Assembly (NCBI RefSeq): GCF_020882245.1
Contig: NC_083597.1
Span: forward strand, 74,750,152 to 74,814,151
Length of the DNA: 64,000 bases
Source: Rhopalosiphum padi
Lineage: Eukaryota > Arthropoda > Insecta > Hemiptera > Aphididae
Direction of reading: 5' to 3'
Shown here: one piece after another, positions 26,341 through 38,924 of the stretch
Layout: each line of letters starts with the position of its first letter
Numbering within the stretch: the first letter of the stretch is position 1
Notes under the pieces: model-generated
The model's database searches: none
The model's input: the letters and a program-made list of their open reading frames with translations, nothing else
What the model was told of the DNA's origin: nothing
Program-made: the position numbers and the translations under genes

Positions 26341-29300
26341 TTACCTATACCCACAGCCATGCGATGTGATGTATTATGTAATAATAATATTCGAATCGTT
26401 ATTCGTTCCTTACATAAATCACACGTATTTCATGTGCAGATGTAATATTATTAAAATATCTCAACAACAACAATAATATAGTGCGTCTTTTATATAGGAC
26501 CTGTCCAATAAATCGCTTTTTATAATATAAATGACATTTAATAATTATTTTTTTTGTCCGGTACATTTTGAATTCGATGTGTAATAAACTAATAACCGAT
26601 GATCATTATAGCGATGGTTATACTATGTGTGATTTAGAATTTAGGTGACTGAATTTTATATTATGTGGCTTCAAATTTCCAATGATAAACAAACATTATT
26701 GCTATGACTGCAAGTTGCAATACTAAATTAAACGCGTCAAATAGAAATATTTTCTAAGAATATATGCTCGGTAACTCTACTGAGACTCGGTAAAAACGAT
26801 CGAATCGAGTAAATAAAATTTAAATAGCAAATAGGGGTTTTCACTGTAATTCAATCACCGACACATTCTTTAACTCCGTTATTATTCCTATTTATACGGA
26901 AATAACAATCACTTCATTTCACGTGAGGTATCATAGACTTCTGCACGACTTGTAAACCGTAATAATTATAGTACCTATAGTATAAATCTGTATATCATAT
27001 AATATTCACCACGTCTTATTATATCTCTACAATTCAATCACAGATATACGTACACGTGTGTAGACTTTTGAGTATTAAAGCAATATTATGATTATGATTT
27101 ATCATTTAGAGCTCAAGCGATATGTTTACATTTTAAGACTTTTATAATAATATCAACTTTAATAATTAAACAGTTTCTAATAGTCGATATATTTTATATA
27201 TTTTTAACAATTTTGCAAAATAAAATATTTTTACCGTGTTAAACAGAAAAGGAGATTCTTTCTTTAATGCTACCACAAAAATTTAATTTAGATTATACAG
27301 CAAATCACTTAAACACGTATTACTTCGTTTTAATTGAGAGTTAGGTGACTATTTTACATTTTATAATACAGATATTATATAATATATATTTATGTGTATG
27401 TGTATGTGTGTTAATTTACGAACATTTTGGGCAATGTAAGAAAATACTTCAATATTTCCTACATTGATCGGCATTGTATGATAGTGCCCTAGAAAAGTGT
27501 ACACTACACGCTTTTTTATCAAATTAATTTCATATTATGTAACAATTACCTATACATATATATTATATTTGTCGGATACTGCTACTTATACTTATTTATC
27601 TAATTTAGGAACGAATATACGTGCATTGGAATAATCAGAATTAATTCACAATATGCAAAGAGATATTTATTTAGATTAATGAGGTACCACCAACACAAGT
27701 TTTTTTAAAGGAAGTGGTAAGAAAGGTTACTAAATTGAATGGCCAAAGATATGATATTTTATTTTCAATACATTATGTTAGACCAACCGGCGAAAATTCA
27801 AAATATCTAGTCGACTTTGTAACTAAGTGTCATAAATTATAATAGTGGTGTATATATATAATAATAAACAAAATATTACATAATACTATGTACCTAACAT
27901 TACATTCTGTTAATAACTAGCTAAGATAAAACTATTAATAACTATGATTTAATAAACAATAATATTCATTTTATTCATTTCAAACCACCTTTAAATAATA
28001 ATACGTATTAATTCTTCATTAATATAGTAAGTACTTAAAAGTGATTCGATGGATAATAGATATTTTAAAAGCCATTAATAAGTAACTAATATTCTAGGCA
28101 TTTTTTTCAAGTTTTGTTATATTAATTAAAAAAGATTTTTATTTAATTTTTATATTTTCAATATTTAACTTACAGTGCCCAAATCTAATTGAGTACTGTA
28201 CCACTACCCAACTTCTCACTTTGCCTGTAACATATATATATATATATATATGGAATTTGACAATGTAGTTTATCATGTTTGAATTCAAATCCTTTGTTCA
28301 TCGAATACTTTTTATGTTAACAAAAATCTAAATAATAGTTACTTAGTAACTAAAATAATAAATAACTTTTGATGGTTCTTAAGCAATAATTTGTGATTAG
28401 AGCTCGTATTACTCGCGTACTCAAATACGGCAATACAATAAAGTAAAATGTAGTAGTAGGTACCTAAGTCTATAAAAACCTCTGTTATGGAAATTGAGAA
28501 TCTCTGATCTAAATCAATAAGTTATTAATATGCTAATTTTTACAAGTTTAAAGCTAGAAAGTTAAGAAAAAGAACGAACTTTAATAAAACTTTCTAGTTT
28601 TAAAAAGAAATTAGCTCGGAAAGAAAATTGTATATAATTTAAAGTAATCGTTTTTTCAGAGTAGTTCAACACTTTTAAAATCACTTAAATTGTAATATTT
28701 TGTTTTGTTAATTATTAATAAGCTGATGGTTTTAACGTAAATTAAAAAGATAGAAAATTTATTTTGTAATATTAATACATGCAACGTACAATATTTCAGT
28801 GAGAACGAGTGATATGCATCACACACACACCTATAATCTATATAGGGGTAATAATAATACTATACGACGATGTCACATCACGTAAAAAATAACTCGACGA
28901 TATTATTATGTCCTGAGTTGTAAATAAATATACATTTAATGGCGTACATTTGATATTATAACACAGTTGTAATACGTACACACTGAACACAGCCGGTAGT
29001 ATAATTTAAGTATATATTACATAAGGTGAGTTTTAAAATAACATAATATACATAAATGTATTTCTAAAAATGTTCATTATTATTTTTTAAGTTTTTACTC
29101 TTTTGATTGCCAATCTGTATATATATTTTTAATTTCCTATCTCTAAGTAAAATATATTTTTTTATAACTACTTTGATAAACAATAACTCACATTACAGAT
29201 GTATAATAAATTATATAGTATTTAAAATGTAAATGAATGGAATAGAGGTGAACAAACATATTAACAGGGATACTTCAATGTCACTCTACTTCACTTACCA

Positions 29301-32300
29301 AAATATTAAATTCTTATGTATTATAATAAACATAGCTAATTAACTATACTCATTGGAAATTCGATTTTGATATGTGTATCAAAGAACTGTAAAAAATATT
29401 TTGATTCGGATTATGAAATTAAAAACTTACATTGTTATTCATAACATTTTAAAATTTTCTGTTCAATGACCACATTATTTTTTATAGTCCAATTAGGCCA
29501 ATAACCATCCTAATACCACCTCATTTTTTAGGAGGTGGGGGACAATAATATATCATTTTACGTATTTCCGGTCGGAAAATGGACACGCAGACACGTCGTT
29601 GTGATACAATATACCATGTATAAAGTTTACCGGAAAATTTAATTAAAGTAAATCATTGATCGTTATTTTTCTTAGAAAATTTAGTTTTTCAAAAAAAAAG
29701 TGTTAAGGTAGCAAATTGCAATTTTTTTCTTTTTAAATAATCGTTGAAGAAATTAATTTTGACTAGAAAATAGTTATTATAATACAATTTAACTAAAAAA
29801 TAAAATTATAAAATAATTTATTTAAATGTCACTTTTTTATGAGCACTGTGTGTATATTCTACAATACTAATAAAATAGTTATAATACTTATAATATTAAA
29901 TAATTATATCGTTTATTATGTAATCAAACTGTCAGGTAAAATAATAATGCAATTAAAAATGTATTTAATTATATTTTAAAATCTATGGTTTTTAAGCAAT
30001 TCTATGTACAATTGACACTTGCAAATATTATAATCATACCGCTTCATCCGTCCACTCAATATAAACTTTACTTGATACGTTTAAATAGATAAAATTCCAA
30101 TAAAAAAGTAAAAACATAATAAAAACTTATTTTAAACGTTATTTTTTTATTTTGTTTCCTGTTTATTTCACACTATAATAATTTTAACTCGAATTTATTA
30201 ATATTATAGTTAATATAGATAATATTTTTTACATAATTATGTATTTAATATTTTTATTTAAACTCTATTTTTTTATATACTAACTAAATTGTTTTCTTCT
30301 TAAGAATGTATAAATATGTGGTGTAAACTATAAAAATATTAATACGATTTTAAAACCATTTACATATTTTACATTTTTCTATTATATTAGTTTTTAAATC
30401 TCTTTGAATCTGTTTAGTGGCATTATTTAGCATAAAAAAATAACAGTAACGACACAGTAATTACATCGCAATGCAATTTTATTTTTAATTTAAAGTGAAG
30501 TGCTGTTTTATGTCACGCGATTTTATAATATGCGTTTAATGAAAACCTAATACCTTTTGTTTACAAACGCCTCTAAACCGCATGCCTATCTAATCTAACC
30601 TCTATTATGTATATGCTCAAAACGTGTTTGGATGAAAGTGTTAATGAATAAATTATTACAGGTGTGAAAAATCTAAATAAAAATTTAATAAAAATTCTAC
30701 AACGTGATAGTTGTTTATTTTTGTTTTTTTTTTATGTTTTGTTAAACTAATAAATTTATTCTTAACCGTTGCTGAAAGTTTTCTATAGGCGGGAAAAGCA
30801 ACACCATAACAATGATAGAACCCTGTGCTTAGCCTGCTTACACTTAATGGTTAGTTGGATGGGAAATGGAAATATTTCTTGGGATCTTAATGGCCGTGGT
30901 CCAGGTTTGTCATTGATGAATTGCAGTCTCTGGTGTACAATTAAAATGTCTGTACAATACTCGTATACACATTATATATAAACTGCGAAACAACCACATC
31001 GGTGTGTGTAATATTTAACACGATTATTAGAGATAATCATTCTTATTTAAATATGAGATACGTAATTCTCGTTTATAGGGATAGAAATTTAAAAAAAAAA
31101 ACATTGCAGCAATCGGCTACGTATTTAAAAAGTGTCTATGTATGTTTTAAATAGTATATCGACGACACTATAATAGATATATATTATCTTAAATTTAGTA
31201 TATTAAATTATTAAGTAACATAATATGGTACTACTTATATATTATTTTCGTATAAGTATTTTATAGTACTTTTTGATCGGTTGAAAATGGAACATTGTTA
31301 TATTCACGTTAGTTTTATTATTTATTTTGTGCTTATTAAATTCGTTTTTAATGAATGTTTATCATCTTTTAAATTATAGACAAACATAATTGACGGTACA
31401 TTTTGAGTCAGCGTCGTAATTTTTGCTTTCAGTCATCAACGTATTGTTCCGAAACAGACGAGCTGTTAAAAAAGGTTTTTTTTCTTCGTAATTTTTGTGT
31501 TATTTTCCCCGAGTGCTGTTTATTCGAGTATTCCCAAAAACATTGTTTTATTTACTCTACTCAAAGTTATTCGTTTTTTAATTGAATTACAATTTCTGTT
31601 ACAGCGTTTTTCGGCTACGTAATAGTACGGTAATTGGATTTTCGTTTCACGAGGTGACGTTTTTAATTATGCTTCTCCTAAAAACAACGCTCTCGCCATT
31701 TTTCTCTTATTGTTTGGTGTACTGCTGCAGTCTGCAGCATTCAACGTATATACTTATACAGTATAATACGTAACGCGTATATAAATAATAATAATAACAA
31801 TAACAACAATAATAATATAATATAATATACATATTATATACAAATTGTTATACAACTAAACCACAAAACAAGTCAAAGCACGCATTCTTTCAAATCGAAT
31901 AGCCAATGAAAAAGCAAATTACAACTCGTATAATACAATAGTATAGGTATTATATAAAAGGACTTTTGTACTATAAATTTGACATTTTCATTTTACGTGT
32001 GCATTTTATAAGCATAACTTAGGTACCATCGTCGACCATAAAATTGTCTCTCCTATATTATATATTATAATTATAATTTATAATAATACACTATTTATCC
32101 CAGATAACTGTCCCTGGGGCACCACCCGTTTTAGGACTTTTTAACTTTCATCTGTGGGAGCAATAGTTGGTTTGGAAATTTAATTTGGCCGTAAAGTCGT
32201 GAGCTATATGCACCAGAAATTTTAAAACGCCGTAAGCAATCATATGTCAGTACGCGCACGCGCTCGTGGTATCGTCAATAAAATGATGAATGACTTCACT

Positions 32301-33100
32301 ATTCGTCGGGTTCTACACAAGCATATTATATAATCTACAATGCTTATAAATAAATTATAAGTAAATACAGTAATATTGTAATCGTCATTTTTTTAATATA
32401 ATTTATTTATTTTAAATAAATGATATATATTATAATTTATTCTATAGAATTTGGAATTATTCTAAACATAAGGAAGATTCCGTGCTATTGAGAAGCTGAT
32501 AAAATAACTTTCATCTTACTTACGAGTGACGGGTACAAAATAATATAAAAACTCGATATTGCGTGGAAATTGGAATACCGTACTTTTATTTTTTAAGTAT
32601 ATGTGCATATAAGAATATACCTTAAGTAAACATTATTGACAATCCCTACTGTTAAATGACGATTATTCTAGTTATCTATTACATTATGAAAGTAACACAA
32701 AGCATCTCCACGCGTGCCACAATCCGTCTATGTATAGTTTCCAATATTTCCATGTATAGTGATCGTGTGCGTGTAATACAATATTGGAGATCGTGCTGCG
32801 TACGTCAACCCTGCAGCAAAATGTATTGCACCTATGTGCCTGGAAACTAAAAATATATGGGTGGTCGTATCATTTCGGTCGACAAAATACCTGAAATCCC
32901 GTCGGGACCTTCATCGGGTCAATGCCCGCAGGCTGTGCTGTTTAGAAATATGTTTATGTATGTGTACTAAGCACGAGTTTAAGCCCGCGAACCGTCGAAA
33001 AGGTTATAATAATTTGTATATGGGTTATAATAACATGCGCACGCAGTACCTATAATATTTGTACCAATGTATATTACTATATTAGTAATATTGTAATATT
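26341..33100. other. AT-rich stretch without a supported gene
   Basis: Low-complexity AT-rich DNA with an (AT)n run at 28232-28252. A locally complex patch at 30760-30990 has a frame with balanced composition (for example ACLHLMVSWMGNGNISWDLN) starting at TTG 30769 and ending at TAA 30981. I do not recognise it and it has no splice context. A perfect near-palindrome TGCTGCAG-T-CTGCAGCA is at 31723-31739. Other complex patches are at 29500-29630, 32100-32290 and 32660-33050. Confidence 0.6.
28232..28252. repeat. (AT)n microsatellite
   Basis: An uninterrupted AT/TA dinucleotide run in AT-rich DNA. Confidence 0.85.
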
Positions 33101-33111
33101 GTTATTTACAG

Positions 33112-33205
33112 CGTGGACTTCTCGGCGAAAAGCGAAACGGTGTACGGGTGGGTCATCCGTTCTCCGGTCGACGTTGATAAATGCTCGACGTCGAATGATA
33201 TATAA
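33112..33205 (+). CDS. Candidate terminal coding exon, unknown protein
   Basis: A good acceptor (ATATTGTTATTTACAG, ending 33111) precedes a GC-richer segment. In the frame beginning at GTG 33113 it encodes 30 residues, starting VDFSAKSETVYGWV and ending STSNDI, then TAA at 33203. The first exon base would complete a split codon. After the stop the same frame continues as ADDENLDDYDYIKNL, which also looks protein-like, so the stop could be a recent mutation, a programmed site or a sign of alternative splicing. AATAAA signals follow at 33439 and 33500. Upstream exons were not found, and I cannot name the family. A different frame over the same bases is open for 73 codons (33099-33320, TTG start) but is Arg/Thr-rich and less natural. 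Confidence 0.35.
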
Positions 33206-34430
33206 GCGGACGACGAGAACCTCGACGACTACGATTACATTAAGAATCTACATATATATATACATATTTAATGCATATGTATTATCGTTAGTGTCATCGG
33301 CAACATCAGTACAAGTATAACTGTTGTTATTTACCACCATTGGTTCGTCGCGATCGTGTTAGTTGATGACAAAACATATACTATAATATATAATATATAT
33401 ATATGCACTATATTGGTCAATGATAGCGGTCAAAGTCCAATAAACATAATTCGCATTTAGAATTTAGATTTTAGTTGTTACTTGTAAGTAACTATATTTA
33501 ATAAAGTATAATCTACAATCAGTTAATTTTTAATATTACTAAAAATTATTTTTCAGAAATAATAATATCGACCGAAATATTATACAATCAACTTAATACA
33601 CATAGTAAATTAGTAACTATACAACTATATTAGCCTAACCTGACTTACTTTTTCTAGGCCATTGAAAATACAAATATGTATAATATATATCATATTTCTT
33701 ATTTTATTCTAAAATTGACTATGTAATAATTTTACCCATTACCGTCAATGGTAACTAAATATTTTTTTATCCCATTTTATCCATCTCTTTTTTGATCTTC
33801 ACTTAGGTATTTTGACACTGATTGACTTTTAGTTTCTGTTTTTCGCATAATTCTCCCAAAAACAAAATCAACGGATCCTTAAATTTTTTTAGTGTCTTCT
33901 TCTTATTCTAAATGTTTGCATTTGTTTCATATACGTGTTTAAGTTGCTGTCAAACATTAGGTAACATATCTTCTTTATAGTACCCACCCATCTTATTTTC
34001 AAATCGTAATAACTATTCTGTGTAATACTATAATATAAGTATCATATTTTTGTTATATATATATATACAACTGCTGACCTATATATTAATGCCATTTATC
34101 TTCTTAAAAAATGATGTTCAGACAATGACCCGATGACTGACCATAATTCAGCTATCAATAAAAACTGAAAAAAAAACAATCAGTTTACTCTACAAAATCG
34201 TTCGTAATTTATCGATTTAATTTACTACACAAAACCTGGCGAATATCGTCGTCAAAATTATTTTCGTCTTCAAACTAAAGCGTAACACAAATAAAATATT
34301 AACTCTTATAACTGATCGCGTTGTACAACAATATTATATGTACGGCGTAAAATTGTTCAGCGTCTTCATATCGTCCCGAATCGATGGAACGTAGGTAGGT
34401 GCCTATTACGGGTATACGCAATGTGGTTAG
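33206..34430. other. AT-rich stretch, possible 3' UTR then intergenic
   Basis: Contains the in-frame continuation after the candidate stop (33206-33268), the poly(A) signals, then AT-rich DNA with no open frame or repeat of note. Confidence 0.5.
33439..33505 (+). promoter_or_regulatory. Two candidate poly(A) signals
   Basis: AATAAA occurs at 33439-33444 and 33500-33505, 235-300 bases after the candidate stop at 33205. AATAAA is frequent by chance in DNA this AT-rich, so the positions matter only if the upstream exon is real. Confidence 0.25.
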
Positions 34431-35300
34431 ACTATACACATTAACGCAGTGCCCGTTTTAGAAAAAGAGGAAGAAGCCTTTTAACCGCGGCGCGGTACGC
34501 CGACAACGCATTTAATAGGCACTATAAATAATAATAAAAACATAACATTATAAATGCGTTTACGGTGGGCGCGGGCCGAAACTTTTTACCACTCGTCGGT
34601 GCCCGAACGCGCTCTCCAACACACCGTATATTATAATATATAAATGTGACGCCGTAAATACGCGTCTCGTGGGTGTGTAGAGCGTATATACAATATATAA
34701 TATATGTATTATATAATCTATCGGCGCACACGTAATACACACGGGCTGGTGCGCGCGCATGCCGTTCGCGCACACACACGGAATACATTTTTGTATTCGT
34801 ACTTACTTTCATACATTCGCGCCGAACATATGCGATGCACGTCGACGCGATTGGGTGTGTTATCGAATTCCGCTGATGGGAGGCGGGCGTGCGCGTTCGG
34901 CGTGTGTGCATGTGTGCGGGGAAAATCCGTGGCGGCGGCGGCGGCGACGGCGAACACCGCGAAAAAGAGAGAGAGAGAGACGCGCGCGCGGAGAACACGA
35001 GACGTATATAATAATAATATAATATTATATAACCGTACAAATATAATAATAATATATAATACATGCGGCGCGCGCCTAAACTATGTGTGTGTGTGTACGA
35101 ATATATTATTATTGTGTGACGTGTTGTGTATTTCCGTTGTTGTGTGTGTGTGTAATATTATCGCGTATGCGCCTAACGCGCGTTACAAATCTCGTACGAG
35201 TACACCGCCGTATAATGGGAGGGCTGCGACGACGAGTGGAGAATGTTGTATAGGTAATACTCGGTATGATTTCTATGAGATGTTGTTACGGTGGAAGTAA
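34430..35300. other. GC/CpG-rich island 4, possible promoter region
   Basis: CpG-rich with (GGC)n at 34931-34946, (GA)n at 34966-34981 and GT/GTG runs at 35083-35096 and 35140-35153. Long overlapping frames on both strands (34522-35064 minus, 34704-35300 plus) contain Tyr/Ile and Arg runs and are not called. A minus-strand donor (GTAAGTACG, first base at 34806) follows minus-strand codons reading YVRRECMK. That would fit a minus-strand first exon within 34807-34905, but no strong start or partner exon is evident. Confidence 0.4.
34931..34981. repeat. (GGC)n and (GA)n microsatellites
   Basis: A GGC trinucleotide run (34931-34946) and a GA dinucleotide run (34966-34981) separated by CpG-rich unique sequence. 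Confidence 0.8.
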
Positions 35301-36605
35301 CGCGTACCTACATCCTTTATTTGAAATCCCTTGGATATGAATTTTGATAACAAATTTTTAATAACTGTTGTTACGTCCATCATAGGACATTGCCTGGATA
35401 TTATGTTTGAGAAGTTAAATTCTATTAATTTAGAATATTATCTTAGATACGCATTATATAGATGTTTGTTGCGAGATTGCATTTAAGACTATAAATTGAC
35501 CGTCTCTGCGAAGTGATGTTAATCCCATGGCACAGTGGGAAATCATATGATGTCGAAAACGCGATTTTAGCCGCCACCGTTTACGGGTGTGATCAATAAT
35601 ATTATTATACCGCGGATAAATGCGTTGTGACGACTGCAATAATAATAATATCACGATATTATGATAATATATATGGTCGGAAAACTAATTTTGGGAAACG
35701 TTGACGTACCGACTGTGGACATAATAACATGTAATATAATTATTATATTAAAGTGTTTATTTGATTGCTATATTATAATGCTACACGACTGGATATTTAC
35801 CTACCTATAGTATTGTTTGGTATACAGCTGCGTGCGTCAATTCTTACGTTATTCAACACCGAAGTCGTTTGTTTCGCGCCCCCGTACCGTAAACGCGATG
35901 CGACTGAGATATTACGATGCTGTATATATGCGATATGCCTATCGACTATAACTTATTTTTAAACGACTTCTTAAAATAATTATTATGTTTTTGTTTAATG
36001 TAATCGGCATTTGTATGAACATTTTGTCGTGTATAATTAACAAATATCGAAGCGATAGTTTGTTTTTATTTTTAATTTATTTACGAGCTATTACCTACGT
36101 TTCGGATAATAGGGGAAGTGATAAGCCGAGTGGTTCCCCACAAAATCTGTATAGCGCACTATAAACTTTGCTCGTTTAAACTTTTATAGGTGTTTATTAA
36201 CATAGACTGTTCGTTCAATTTTCGTTAAAATATTTTAAACATGAACATTTTTAGAAAAAGTATTCTTTTTCAGACCACGCAATACATAAAAATATGTGTA
36301 ATAGTTTAAAAGACGACAGTTTTTGGTGGTTTTATCGTTGTACCGATGTATATTATTGTTTAAATGTAAATCGATGAAAAAAAACATTTTGAAAATAATT
36401 ATACACTTCAAAATAATGATTGTTAATTGAAGAATGAACTACCCTGTATACAAATAATATTTTTTTTTCATTTACATCGACCGCAAGTGGGTTCTCTATT
36501 TATCTATTCCTGTATATATATATTATTTTATTATTTCTATATTATATTGCTGTGGTTGGTGCTCTTCACCCTCGTTTATCCTCCGTAAAAGTGATGGCTT
36601 TTTTG
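35301..36605. other. AT-rich stretch with moderate-complexity patches
   Basis: No gene is supported. The patches at 35450-35640 and 35780-35960 are less AT-rich. The frames there (35454-35654 minus; 35765-35962 plus) are short and lack splice context. Confidence 0.6.
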
Positions 36606-36607
36606 TA

Positions 36608-36636
36608 CGAAGGGTGTCTATAAACGTTTTAACCAC
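36608..36636 (+). repeat. Left terminal inverted repeat of the mariner element
   Basis: CGAAGGGTGTCTATAAACG, then TTTTAACC. It aligns with the inverted right terminus at 37934-37962 with small gaps. TA precedes it. Confidence 0.75.
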
Positions 36637-36933
36637 TACTTAAAAAGTCAAATTTATAGATATACTGTGGGGTGAGTACTGATGTCGATCATCGTCACAT
36701 CAAAAGCACTATAAAATTATTATTATATTATTAAAATTCGATTTATTGAAGTTAGACAGTGATAAGCGTAGCACCTGAGGATTTTATTCGTCATAAAAAC
36801 CATGTTAGTTTAATAAAGATAAATAATATTAGTAAGGATAACATGTCATCGTATGTACGCGTGATAATTATATGAATATTCATCGTTGATTGATGGCTAG
36901 TAATTTGTATCGTACAATATCAACTTATTTTAA

Positions 36934-37900
36934 ATGAAAAATATCGAATATCGTGCAAGTTTAAGAACGCTGCTTATGGATATTGTAAATCATAATTTTT
37001 TATATTGTGGAAAATCGCGGGAGCTTAATTTAAACGCAGTTGTACCAACTTGTTTGAAAATGAACACATGGAACATGCAACCGCAATATCGGTGACTATC
37101 ACTAATAACATCCATAAAATTCACTTATAATTGTGTTGGATAACTAATGGATCGAAGCGAGAAAAATAGCAGAGTCTATAGATATATCGAAAAAAACATG
37201 TTTGTTATGTAATTATTGACTGAAGATTTGAGCATGTAGCGTAAACTATCTATGTGATGTGTGCACAATGCCACAATTTCTCAACTTAAACCAAAACCAC
37301 AATCAAATGAACATATTTCTGTGACAATTTTAGTCCGGTTTCACAGAATTGAATTAGATTTTTCACGCCGATTTATTACTTTTAATGAAACTTGGATCTG
37401 TCACTATACCTACTCCTGAGACAAAAGATCCATTGAAACAGCGAACGTCAAACAATGAATCTGCTTCAAAGAAAACAAACACGATTTCGTCACCTAGCAA
37501 GATGATGGTGATTGTTTTTTGGGATAGTTACAGAATTATGTTCATTGACCATCTCAAAAAAGTTTACTAGTTACAGGATTGTGTTACATATCATTACTTG
37601 TTAAGCTTATAGTGGAAAGTTTTGTTCTACCGAGATTATGCACCTGCTTACACTTCGATGGTTGCCATGGCAAAAATTTAAATTTAAATTAGTTGATTAC
37701 CATATTTACTACATCTGCATGGCTTACAATAATTTTTTCATGTTTCGTAAACTAAAAAATTTGATTGGAAGATAAGGTTTTTTATCGTTTGAAATAGTTA
37801 CTTTATAGAGCTAAAAACAAACTATTAATTGAAATAATAAAAGAGGTTAGGTTATCGTTGAAAAAAATTATCGACTTAAAAGGGACTTGTTGAAAAATAA
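36934..37900 (+). pseudogene. Mariner transposase pseudogene
   Basis: The reading starts at ATG 36934 (MKNIEYRASLRTLL). It picks up the N-terminal helix-turn-helix part at about 37100-37210 (NIHKIH, IVLDN, WIEARKIAESIDISK) and TEDLSM near 37222. The catalytic core follows: RRFITFNETW (37366-37395), PETKDP, KMMVIVFWDS (to 37528), VLFYRDYAPAYTSMVAMAKI (37619-37678), then YNNFFMFRKLKN (37725-37760). It ends with VEK and TAA at 37898-37900. Known mariners use a D-D-D triad in TxDETW, xDNAPAH and APSDY. Here the first is Asn (AAT 37384-37386), the second is intact (GAT 37634-37636), and the third aligns with Asn (AAT 37731-37733). Several frameshifts and stops separate the blocks. The protein cannot be active. 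Family assignment is firm; the subfamily is not assigned. Confidence 0.88.
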
Positions 37901-37933
37901 AACGGAATATATTGAAAAAACACTTGTTTTTAT

Positions 37934-37962
37934 TTTAGGTCTAAATTTTATCGGTCTCCCCG
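37934..37962 (-). repeat. Right terminal inverted repeat of the mariner element
   Basis: It reads ATTTTATCGGTCTCCCCG on the plus strand at its outer end and is followed by TA. It is the imperfect inverse of the left end. Confidence 0.75.
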
Positions 37963-37964
37963 TA

Positions 37965-38766
37965 TATAATAAACAATCGTACTCATTAAATCATTTCCAA
38001 ATTTAATTATTGTGAATATCCATGTTGAGAAAAATACAAATATATTCGAATACCCATTAACGCGTATAACGTGTATATGACAATAATTATTTGCCCTGCA
38101 AACAGACTTTACTTAACCATGCCGCACCAAGCAAGAGCTCTCGTAAGAGGTACCCGTCGCAACAAACGACGCAAGTTCTGTAATAAATCTTAAGGATCGT
38201 ATTTGATTTATAAATGTATGCATTTATTTTACTTATGATTATTATTATATAAATAACTCGATGAGTATTTTCCAGCAGTCCCCTCTCTCACGTGTAACCA
38301 AAACATACAATCTCTTGAAAAATAAAGTAAGTATATTTGATCATTATAATTGTGGTGTATCTACTCCAAACGTATATATCTCTTATAAATCGAAATAATA
38401 ATAGTAATAAATACATATTATATGTAATATGTGTACCATATTTTCATCAGAAGAGATCATGACGTTCAAGTTTTATGATATACCTACTAGATCGGAGAAT
38501 GAAATAAGGTACGTATAACTCAATTTTTATATATCTTATTTAAATGATTAGATACTCGATCGTAGAGTAATTCCTGAGAACGTGTTAACTAATAAATCTA
38601 ATTGAAATAAAATTCTTACTTGAAAGAGGAAAATATCTGCAGCACTATCCCGATTCGGAGTCTTAGGTTGATAAAGTATTAAATTACAAGAATTATCAAC
38701 AGAATAAAATATGAGAGCTAAGACTATATTATTATAGTCTTACCATCTCTGATATACAGAACAAAA
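37965..38766. other. AT-rich spacer between mariner and MITE
   Basis: No gene of normal size. A 24-codon ATG frame at 38119-38193 encodes a very basic peptide (RGTRRNKRRKFCNKS at its end) in a locally GC-richer patch. It could be a fragment of an old coding sequence or chance. Confidence 0.5.
38719..38742. repeat. Perfect 10-bp hairpin
   Basis: TAAGACTATA (38719-38728), loop TTAT and TATAGTCTTA (38733-38742). It lies 26 bases before the MITE and could be part of an older nested insertion. Confidence 0.7.
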
Positions 38767-38768
38767 TA

Positions 38769-38924
38769 CTGTGAAAACTCTCTATAACGAATTTGGAGGG
38801 ACTAAGAGATTTCTTACGTTATAAAGTTTTCGTAGTAAAGAGGGTAAAGAATTATATAATTGTAATATTTACGTTATATAAAGCTTTTCGTTGTAACGAG
38901 TTTCGTTATAACAAATTTTTACTG
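38769..38924. mobile_element. Short pogo/Tigger-like MITE
   Basis: A 156-bp non-autonomous element with terminal inverted repeats. The left end is CTGTGAAAACTCTCTATAAC; the right end inverted is CAGTAAAAATTTGTTATAAC. The inverted similarity continues as CGAATTTGGAGGGAC against CGAAACTCGTTACAACG. TA dinucleotides flank both ends (38767-38768, 38925-38926). The CAGTA...(T)ATAACGAA terminus is typical of pogo/Tigger-type Tc1/mariner elements. It has no coding capacity. TIR identity is only moderate, so the copy is old. Confidence 0.8.

Larger units (their letters stand above)
36608..37962 (+). mobile_element. Mariner-family (Tc1/mariner) transposon, inactive
   Basis: About 1.36 kb, the normal length for mariner. 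The left end CGAAGGGTGTCTATAAACG matches the inverted right end (CGGGGAGACCGATAAAATTT on the minus strand) with a few differences. Both ends abut TA (36606-36607 and 37963-37964), the mariner target-site duplication. Inside is a recognisable but broken mariner transposase reading left to right. The amount of frameshifting and point mutation marks it as an old, dead copy. Start and end are chosen from the TIR/TA junctions. Confidence 0.85.

Noticed and set aside
30769..30981. 70-codon ORF with balanced composition
   Set aside because: TTG start only, no acceptor or donor of quality, and no recognisable domain. Kept as a note in the surrounding block.
32100..32170. Patch reading ITVPGAPPVLGLFN, considered as a retroelement fragment
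   Set aside because: The similarity to an RT block is too weak and no second motif supports it.
34522..35300. 180-198 codon ORFs in the 34-35 kb island
   Set aside because: They overlap on opposite strands and are built partly of Tyr/Ile and Ser/Pro runs from microsatellites. Only the splice donor on the minus strand was worth noting.
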